DNA of 14,165 nucleotides, taken from NCBI GenBank assembly GCA_947465365.1, contig CANIAV010000011.1, positions 1-14,165 on the forward strand, read 5' to 3'. This document shows positions 9,775 through 14,165 of this stretch, piece by piece. The position numbers and the translations under genes were made by a program. This DNA comes from Actinomycetota bacterium (GTDB lineage Bacteria > Actinomycetota > Actinomycetes > Nanopelagicales > Nanopelagicaceae). How positions within the stretch are numbered: the first letter of the stretch is position 1; each line of letters starts with the position of its first letter. The notes beneath the pieces are model-generated. The model made no database searches. It was given only the letters and a program-made list of their open reading frames with translations, and was not told the DNA's origin.

Positions 9775-9781
9775 CTGACAA

Positions 9782-11176
9782 ATGAGTCGGACTGTTGCAA
9801 TTGTTACCATGGGCTGTGCCCGCAATGAAGTCGACTCCGAAGAGCTTGCTGGTCGCTTAGCCGCCGATGGTTGGACCTTAGTTTCGGATGTTGAATCAGC
9901 TGAAGTTGCAGTCGTTAATACCTGCGGTTTTATTGAGTCCGCGAAGAAAGATTCAATTGATGCGCTTTTAGAGGCAAATTCACTTAAAGGCCACGGAACA
10001 ACGCGAGCCGTAGTTGCCGTTGGTTGCATGGCCGAGCGTTACGGTCAAGAGTTAGCCAAGGCGCTTCCGGAAGCCGATGGCATCTTAGGTTTTGATGATT
10101 ACCAAGATATTTCGGCGCGTTTGCAATCAATTGTCTCCGGTGAAAAACACACACCACATGTGCCGCGCGATCGTCGTTCGCTTCTGCCAATTGCTCCGGC
10201 TGATCGTCCAGCTGCGCGCCAAGAAGCCATCGATGAGTCATACGCATCAACACTTGGTGCAGGCGGTTCGCTCTTTCGCAAACGCTTAGGCAACGCACCA
10301 TGGGCGCCCTTAAAGATTGCATCCGGATGCGATCGCCGTTGTTCTTTCTGCGCGATTCCGTATTTCCGTGGTTCATTTATCTCACGCAAACCAACTGAAA
10401 TTATTGAAGAAGGTAAGTGGCTGGCCCAAAATGGCGTTAGCGAGCTCTTCTTAGTTAGCGAAAATACGACCTCATACGGAAAAGATTTAGGCGATCTTAA
10501 ATTGATGGAGAAGATCCTCCCGGAATTTGGTGCGATCCAAGGCGTGGAGCGAGTCCGCCTTTCATATCTACAGCCAGCAGAAATGCGCCCATCTTTAATT
10601 CAGGCGATGATCGAATCTGAGAAGGTGGCTCCTTACTTTGATCTATCTTTCCAACACACTAGCCCCACCGTTTTACGACGCATGCGTCGCTTTGGTGATT
10701 CTGAAAAATTCTTACATTTGATAACCCAGATCCGTGCGTTATCTCCGGAAGCCGGTATTCGCTCTAACTTCATCGTGGGCTTTCCTGGCGAAACCCAATC
10801 AGACTTTGATGAGTTAGCTGATTTCATTAGCGCCGCCAAGTTAGATGCGATTGGAATTTTTGGGTATTCCGATGAAGACAATACCGAAGCCCTTGATTTA
10901 ACTGACAAGGTTGATGAAGATGTAATTCGCCAACGCGTTGAATCACTTTCTTCATTGGCCGATGAGATGGTATCTGCGCGTGCGGCTGCGCGAATCGGTG
11001 AAAGCGTGCGCGTGCTCATTGAAGATAGCGATCTCCAAGAAGGTCGGGCAGCGCACCAAGGCCCTGAAGTAGATGGCACGACCTCATTTATTGGTACAAA
11101 TTATCAAGTTGGCCAATATGTTGATGCTGTGATTATCGATTCAATGGGCGCGGATTTGGTGGCTCGTCCGCTGTGA
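9782..11176 (+). CDS. rimO: Ribosomal protein uS12 methylthiotransferase
   Basis: RimO is a radical-SAM enzyme that adds a methylthio group to the conserved aspartate of ribosomal protein S12. The N-terminal UPF0004 domain has cluster-binding Cys12 ([11 protein letters not shown]), Cys48 (NTCGF) and Cys82 (VGCMAE). The radical-SAM motif CDRRCSFC gives Cys183, Cys187 and Cys190. A C-terminal TRAM domain covers roughly 398-464. The length of 464 is normal. The [16 protein letters not shown] start pattern matches RimO better than the tRNA enzyme MiaB. The last bases overlap the pgsA GTG as GTGA, pointing to coupled translation. Confidence 0.96.
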   Translation: MSRTVAIVTMGCARNEVDSEELAGRLAADGWTLVSDVESAEVAVVNTCGFIESAKKDSIDALLEANSLKGHGTTRAVVAVGCMAERYGQELAKALPEADGILGFDDYQDISARLQSIVSGEKHTPHVPRDRRSLLPIAPADRPAARQEAIDESYASTLGAGGSLFRKRLGNAPWAPLKIASGCDRRCSFCAIPYFRGSFISRKPTEIIEEGKWLAQNGVSELFLVSENTTSYGKDLGDLKLMEKILPEFGAIQGVERVRLSYLQPAEMRPSLIQAMIESEKVAPYFDLSFQHTSPTVLRRMRRFGDSEKFLHLITQIRALSPEAGIRSNFIVGFPGETQSDFDELADFISAAKLDAIGIFGYSDEDNTEALDLTDKVDEDVIRQRVESLSSLADEMVSARAAARIGESVRVLIEDSDLQEGRAAHQGPEVDGTTSFIGTNYQVGQYVDAVIIDSMGADLVARPL

Positions 11177-11718
11177 ATGTACCTGCCTTTATAACTCCAA
11201 ACTCGCTCACCATTGCGCGCTTAGTTTTAATTCCATTTGGTGCGATTGCGCTATTTATGAATGGCGGCACAGATTACAACTGGCAGATTATTTCCTGGTG
11301 GATCTTCTTCATCCTTGGCTTAACCGATATCGTCGATGGCAAATTAGCGCGCAGCCGCCAGCAAATTACCGAGCTTGGAAAGTTTCTTGATCCAGTAGCA
11401 GATAAAGCGATGGTCGGAACTGCGATGGTCTGTTTATCAATTTTAGACCGAATGCCTTGGTGGATAACCATAGTTATCTTGGCCCGTGAAATTGGCATAA
11501 CTCTCTTCCGTTTAGCAATCGTTAAACGTGGAGTTATTCCAGCAAATAAGGGTGGCAAGATCAAAGCAACCTTCCAAGGCTTTGGCACTGGCTTTTATGT
11601 TCTGCCATTAAGTCCTAGTTTGTATTGGTTCCGGGATGGCTTTATGTACATTGCAATCGCACTGACTATCGTTACCGGCGCATACTATGTACGATCTGCC
11701 TACAAACCTCAATCTTGA
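11173..11718 (+). CDS. pgsA: CDP-diacylglycerol-glycerol-3-phosphate 3-phosphatidyltransferase
   Basis: This membrane enzyme of the CDP-alcohol phosphatidyltransferase family makes phosphatidylglycerophosphate, the precursor of phosphatidylglycerol and cardiolipin. The signature DxxDGxxAR-x8-GxxxDxxxD is complete: Asp52, Asp55, Gly56, Ala59, Arg60, Gly69, Asp73 and Asp77. There are several hydrophobic helices across 181 residues, close to the family's usual size. The [10 protein letters not shown] opening just before the first helix is characteristic. The GTG start overlaps the rimO stop by four bases. The phosphatidylglycerophosphate synthase call rests on this opening and on context with cinA and clgR; other CDP-alcohol transferases share the catalytic motif. 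Confidence 0.92.
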   Translation: MNVPAFITPNSLTIARLVLIPFGAIALFMNGGTDYNWQIISWWIFFILGLTDIVDGKLARSRQQITELGKFLDPVADKAMVGTAMVCLSILDRMPWWITIVILAREIGITLFRLAIVKRGVIPANKGGKIKATFQGFGTGFYVLPLSPSLYWFRDGFMYIAIALTIVTGAYYVRSAYKPQS

Positions 11719-11730
11719 TTGGAATAACTT

Positions 11731-12228
11731 GTGGCGATAACAAATGAGATTTTGGGTCTGGTCTCAGATATCCACGACTCATTGCGCGCTCGGAGTGAAA
11801 CACTTTCTACAGCAGAGTCGCTAACCGCAGGTGGCTTGAGTAACGCCCTCACAATTGTTCCTGGTGCATCTGATGTTTTCTTGGGATCAATTACTGCATA
11901 CCGCGCAGATATAAAATCATCACATCTCGGTGTTGCAGCGGACACAATTGCAGAGCACACCGTTGTCAGCGAAGAAGTTGCAATTGAAATGGGAATTGGT
12001 GCAAATAAATCTTTTTCTTCGACTTGGGCGATTTCAACCACGGGCGTCGCAGGTCCCGGCCCAGCAGATGGATCCGAAGCAGGGCGCGTCTTCGTAGCTT
12101 TCGTCGGCCCAGTCGTACAAGTAATTGAACTTTCGCTCTCGGGCGACCGTGAAGTTGTGCGAAACGCCACGGTGGCAAGCGCGATCGCCTCATTTGCGCG
12201 TATCCTTAGACAACGAGATAAGCAGTAG
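11731..12228 (+). CDS. CinA C-terminal domain protein (nicotinamide-nucleotide amidase, PncC type)
   Basis: The 165-residue protein is a stand-alone CinA C-terminal domain. In PncC enzymes this domain converts nicotinamide mononucleotide to nicotinate mononucleotide in NAD salvage. The opening [15 protein letters not shown] contains the expected catalytic Ser30. YRADIK (Tyr57 to Lys62) and [12 protein letters not shown] (~108-119) match further conserved blocks. The canonical ESCTGG is here ESLTAGG, a small variation worth noting. The N-terminal molybdopterin-binding domain of full-length CinA is absent, as is common in actinobacteria. The GTG start follows pgsA by 12 bp with only a weak ribosome-binding sequence. 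The position between pgsA and clgR is conserved in the phylum. Confidence 0.93.
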   Translation: MAITNEILGLVSDIHDSLRARSETLSTAESLTAGGLSNALTIVPGASDVFLGSITAYRADIKSSHLGVAADTIAEHTVVSEEVAIEMGIGANKSFSSTWAISTTGVAGPGPADGSEAGRVFVAFVGPVVQVIELSLSGDREVVRNATVASAIASFARILRQRDKQ

Positions 12229-12234
12229 AAAGGA
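12229..12234 (+). promoter_or_regulatory. Shine-Dalgarno deciding the clgR start
   Basis: AAAGGA stands eight bases before ATG 12243. It overlaps the in-frame ATG at 12234, which therefore cannot be the start read from this site. Confidence 0.7.
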
Positions 12235-12242
12235 TGACCACC

Positions 12243-12509
12243 ATGGCGCTACTACGCACCGCAGTTGGCCAGACTCTTCGCGCTGCCCGCACTGAGCAAT
12301 CACGCACTCTGCGCGATGTTGCCCGCGAAGCTCGCGTTTCTCTTGGTTATCTCTCAGAAGTAGAGCGTGGCCAAAAAGAGGCATCATCTGAACTATTAAA
12401 TGCAATCTGCGAAGCACTTGGCCTCACACTTTCTACAGTGATCGTCAACGTCTCGACTGAACTAAAAGTTCTCGAGAGCGCGAAGTTGTCCGTTGTCGAC
12501 GCAGCCTAA
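12243..12509 (+). CDS. clgR: ClgR-type XRE-family transcriptional regulator
   Basis: ClgR is a small helix-turn-helix activator of clp protease genes and, in several actinobacteria, of other stress genes. The sequence [18 protein letters not shown] then [22 protein letters not shown] is the ClgR pattern, and the [18 protein letters not shown] block is nearly invariant in the family. Counting from ATG 12243 it has 88 residues, slightly short of the ~100 typical of ClgR. The Ala-Ala end (VVDAA) resembles the C-terminal alanines that make ClgR a Clp substrate in other actinobacteria; that it works so here is inference. The gene lies 14 bp after the CinA-type gene and its last 17 bases overlap the next gene. 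Confidence 0.94.
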   Translation: MALLRTAVGQTLRAARTEQSRTLRDVAREARVSLGYLSEVERGQKEASSELLNAICEALGLTLSTVIVNVSTELKVLESAKLSVVDAA

Positions 12510-13020
12510 GTACGCCACTCAAGGCGCAACCCATCGCCGCACCGAGAGCGCAATTCTCGAAGGTACAAAATCTTTAATCGCTCAATTTGGTCTTGCCAAT
12601 ATTTCGATGATTGAAATAGCCGATGCATCGCAAGTATCGCGCGCAACTTTATATAACCATTACCGCGATAAGAACGCAGTTATTTCAGCCCTTGCTACCG
12701 CCGAGATCGAATTAATGATTGATCTTGCCAATAAAGCTGGAACACCGGCCGATGCGCTAGAAAAACTCTCACTCTATATTTCAACCGATCCGGCACTTGC
12801 GGCCATGCGCCAACACGATCAAAAGGCGCTTACCGAGGCGCTCTCTCACAGTGACCATCCGCTGTATTTAGAAATTGCGCGCAGCCTTTATGGAGCAACT
12901 AAATCAGAGGCTGGCACAGGCGTTGCAATGCGCTGGTTAATTGGCCAAGTAATGCAGCCTTTAAACGCTAAACAATCTCGCGAACAAGCCGAACTGCTTG
13001 TCGATCGCACTCTCTTTTAA
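12493..13020 (+). CDS. TetR-family transcriptional regulator, target unknown
   Basis: The 175-residue protein has a TetR-type DNA-binding domain at residues ~14-62, with the recognition segment [19 protein letters not shown]. The C-terminal ligand domain is helical and not recognised. The frame is closed by a stop at 12463-12465, and the only plausible start after it is TTG at 12493, because the first internal ATG lies within the HTH. The gene therefore begins inside clgR, out of frame with it (17-bp overlap), and is probably translated by coupling. TetR-like genes beside clgR and recA occur in other actinobacteria, but the regulated genes are not known from this sequence. Confidence 0.85.
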   Translation: MSTQPKYATQGATHRRTESAILEGTKSLIAQFGLANISMIEIADASQVSRATLYNHYRDKNAVISALATAEIELMIDLANKAGTPADALEKLSLYISTDPALAAMRQHDQKALTEALSHSDHPLYLEIARSLYGATKSEAGTGVAMRWLIGQVMQPLNAKQSREQAELLVDRTLF

Positions 13021-13028
13021 ATCTGCAA

Positions 13029-13229
13029 ATGCGTATTTCAGATCTGCGCGAGCGCTTGATGCTCTCATTTGGCGAACAATGGGCGCCATCATTTGCCCAA
13101 GATATTGCCATCAGCGAACTCGGTAGCCGCACCGTAGACGAAGCCTTAAAAGCTGGGCTAGAAGCAGATGAAATTTGGCGCGCAGTTTGCAAGCAATGCC
13201 CAACTGAAACTGCTAAATATAAATATTAA
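13029..13229 (+). CDS. DUF3046 family protein
   Basis: This small protein of 66 residues has the pattern RISDLRERLMLSFGE, then APSFAQDI, LGSRTVDEALKAGLE and EIWRAVC. It matches DUF3046, a family found in actinobacteria next to recA whose function is unknown. There are no membrane segments or metal-binding clusters; it looks like a short soluble helical protein. It follows the TetR gene by 8 bp with no obvious Shine-Dalgarno, so it is likely translated from the same mRNA. Its stop abuts the stop of the convergent yaaA with no base between. Confidence 0.88.
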   Translation: MRISDLRERLMLSFGEQWAPSFAQDIAISELGSRTVDEALKAGLEADEIWRAVCKQCPTETAKYKY

Positions 13230-13784
13230 TTAAACGGCAATTACTTCTAAGATCCAGGGCTCATGGCCATCACTCGGGGTAAGGGCGCAGGGGTATTTCT
13301 CGGAGACGATCGCGTATAAATCTTCGGGCGTCTTTGGCACTGAACGAGATTGCAGCAACCAACGGGTTATCTCACCACGCGTCTTCTTCGACATATGCGT
13401 CACCACGGTGCGGACCCCGTCAACCACGGTAGAAACTCGCACCTCAACTGTCTTATCAATAGGGGAGTGCCAGACGGTTTTATAAGTAGATGAGCGACAA
13501 TCCACGATTAGATCGGCCTTGATCGCATCTAATACTTGCGCAACCGGTTCACGCATCGCCTTGTTATCAATCTTCTCCTTGTAACTTTCAATTAGCTGAT
13601 CTGGGCGCACCGCCCCGTATTTGGCTGAGATGATCACGACTGCGCTCGCCGCACGTTTGCGGGCAGCAGCTGAAAGGCTCGCCCAATCCAGGGCTTGGTA
13701 GAGGACCCCGGTATAGACATTGATGGCAGGAGTCGGCTTGGTTGTCGCGTTCTTCTTCTCAGATGGCGGCAGCAGGATCAACAC
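13230..13784 (-). CDS. yaaA: YaaA/DUF328 peroxide-stress protein, shortened form
   Basis: In E. coli YaaA protects against hydrogen peroxide by limiting free iron, and binds DNA. Here the start is GTG 13784, giving VLILLPPSEKK, the exact N-terminal motif of the family. The frame stays open to 13895, but that extension runs through the LexA box and shows no family similarity. Conserved blocks are PPSE (6-9), VYTGVLYQALD (23-33), SAKYGAVRPDQLIESY (53-68), and MSKKTRGE (131-138) near the C-terminal third. The protein is 184 residues against roughly 245-260 in relatives; nearly all the loss lies between PPSE and VYTG, where only 13 residues remain. It is divergent from recA and convergent with DUF3046. 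Confidence 0.85.
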   Translation of the reverse strand: MLILLPPSEKKNATTKPTPAINVYTGVLYQALDWASLSAAARKRAASAVVIISAKYGAVRPDQLIESYKEKIDNKAMREPVAQVLDAIKADLIVDCRSSTYKTVWHSPIDKTVEVRVSTVVDGVRTVVTHMSKKTRGEITRWLLQSRSVPKTPEDLYAIVSEKYPCALTPSDGHEPWILEVIAV

Positions 13785-13802
13785 CTGGGCATCTTGCCAC
13801 GC

Positions 13803-13823
13803 GACACGCCTAAAGGCGGTGTC
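13803..13823. repeat. Short inverted repeat in the yaaA leader
   Basis: GACACGCC (13803-13810) pairs with GGCGGTGTC (13815-13823), with one bulged G and a TAAA loop. It lies 18 bp upstream of the yaaA GTG and shares bases with the upstream element of the recA promoter (13820-13825). It could be an operator or a hairpin in the yaaA mRNA leader. Confidence 0.4.
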
Positions 13824-13841
13824 AGCCCTGCCTGCTACCTT
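13820..13841 (+). promoter_or_regulatory. RecA-NDp/PafBC-type promoter of recA
   Basis: TGTCAG (13820-13825) and TACCTT (13836-13841) fit the actinobacterial LexA-independent DNA-damage promoter consensus tTGTCRgtg-N8-TAnnnT with exactly eight bases between the two blocks (the first read as positions 13819-13827). In mycobacteria this promoter type depends on PafB/PafC. Transcription would start near 13848, giving recA a leader of about 160 nt. Confidence 0.75.
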
Positions 13842-13857
13842 TCGAACAGATGTTCGG
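13842..13857. promoter_or_regulatory. LexA (SOS) box between yaaA and recA
   Basis: TCGAACAGATGTTCGG matches the actinobacterial SOS box TCGAAC-N4-GTTCGA at 11 of 12 defined positions. It begins on the base after the promoter -10, so bound LexA would cover the expected recA transcription start. It is also 58 bp from the divergent yaaA start and may control that gene as well. Confidence 0.88.
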
Positions 13858-13903
13858 ATAAAGTTATCCCTGCACAACCAGAGCGGTTCCATCATCCGCC
13901 CAC

Positions 13904-13939
13904 AGGCTCTCTATAAGCCTCGTAGGCCGTCGGTGGCCT
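13904..13939 (+). repeat. Alternative hairpins in the recA leader
   Basis: AGGCT (13904-13908) can pair with AGCCT (13916-13920), and AGGCC (13924-13928) with GGCCT (13935-13939). The central GCCT (13917-13920) can instead pair with AGGC (13924-13927) across a three-base loop, which would break both others. All stems are short (4-5 bp). Confidence 0.35.
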
Positions 13940-13996
13940 TCCGTACCTTCTGGGCCGACTACCAACGAATATGCACACGCATAGACGTTCTTATCT

Positions 13997-14003
13997 AAAG
14001 GAG
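13997..14003 (+). promoter_or_regulatory. Shine-Dalgarno of recA
   Basis: AAAGGAG lies six bases before the GTG at 14010. It is the strongest Shine-Dalgarno in the window and fixes the recA start, in contrast to the probably leaderless genes upstream. Confidence 0.85.
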
Positions 14004-14009
14004 AAAAAC

Positions 14010-14165
14010 GTGGCTGCTGATAAAGCAAATAAAGCCGAAGAGAAAAACACATCCGATCGCCAAAAGGCGCTCGATACCGCGCTCGCCCAGATTGAACGTC
14101 AATTTGGAAAAGGCTCAGTAATGAAGATGTCCGATCGTCAAAACACGATCATCGAAGTTATCCCA
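14010..14165 (+). CDS. recA: Recombinase A, N-terminal 52 codons (cut by window edge)
   Basis: RecA forms filaments on single-stranded DNA, drives homologous recombination and triggers LexA self-cleavage. Only the start is present: after a charged, Lys/Glu-rich opening of about 15 residues come [20 protein letters not shown] and SVMKMSD, the invariant N-terminal helix of RecA, then IIEVIP just before the window ends. The Walker A motif lies beyond the edge. GTG at 14010 is set by the AAAGGAG site. Regulation is visible upstream: a RecA-NDp type promoter and a LexA box, then a long leader. Confidence 0.96.
   Translation, partial: MAADKANKAEEKNTSDRQKALDTALAQIERQFGKGSVMKMSDRQNTIIEVIP

Noticed and set aside
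11962..11985. TTGTCAGCG inside the CinA-type gene as a second RecA-NDp promoter
   Set aside because: The hexamer at the required spacing is GCAATT, which does not fit TANNNT.
12234..12242. ATG 12234 as clgR start
   Set aside because: It overlaps the AAAGGA ribosome-binding site; ATG 12243 has ideal spacing and matches the family start.
12493..12516. TTGTCGACG at the clgR/tetR junction as a damage promoter
   Set aside because: The downstream block (TACGCC) lacks the final T and the spacing is off by one.
13785..13895. N-terminal extension of yaaA to ATG 13895
   Set aside because: It would translate the recA promoter and LexA box and has no similarity to YaaA, which begins at the LILLPPSE motif.

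Overview
The window is a compact chromosomal segment of an actinobacterium. The gene order (M16 peptidase, dapB, thyX, dapA, RNase J, ftsK, rodZ-like, rimO, pgsA, cinA, clgR, DUF3046, recA) is the actinobacterial neighbourhood around recA. It also carries three actinobacterial markers: a mycoredoxin, a ClgR regulator, and a recA promoter that combines the LexA box and PafBC/RecA-NDp type motif. Base composition is only moderate in G+C (judged by eye, somewhat under half) and intergenic space is almost absent. Both fit a small-genome, free-living lineage such as the freshwater acI/Nanopelagicales group, but that placement is an inference.

Left part (1-4812): the C-terminal ~380 residues of an M16 zinc peptidase overlap dapB by four bases, followed by a mycoredoxin. 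An inverted azlC-azlD pair (branched-chain amino acid exporter) faces the mycoredoxin and ends inside it by 8 bp. thyX (flavin-dependent thymidylate synthase) and dapA follow. dapA and dapB make two successive enzymes of the diaminopimelate/lysine pathway.

Middle part (4822-9756): rnj (RNase J), ftsK (DNA translocase) and a RodZ-like membrane protein with an N-terminal helix-turn-helix. A 142-bp gap before rodZ holds an imperfect inverted repeat.

Right part (9782-14165): rimO, pgsA, the CinA C-terminal domain (PncC), clgR, a TetR-family regulator overlapping clgR, and a DUF3046 protein, all on the + strand. A shortened yaaA on the - strand and the first 52 codons of recA end the window. The 225-bp yaaA-recA gap is the richest regulatory stretch: a RecA-NDp type promoter, a LexA box directly after its -10, and a roughly 160-nt recA leader with alternative hairpins.

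Four genes (thyX, dapA, ftsK, rimO) have a TANNNT hexamer 6-7 bases before the start codon and no well-placed Shine-Dalgarno sequence, as expected for leaderless transcripts. I found no transposon, CRISPR array, tRNA, rRNA or clear new multi-gene system. The content is conserved housekeeping, and the interest lies in regulatory sites and in a few unusual gene edges.
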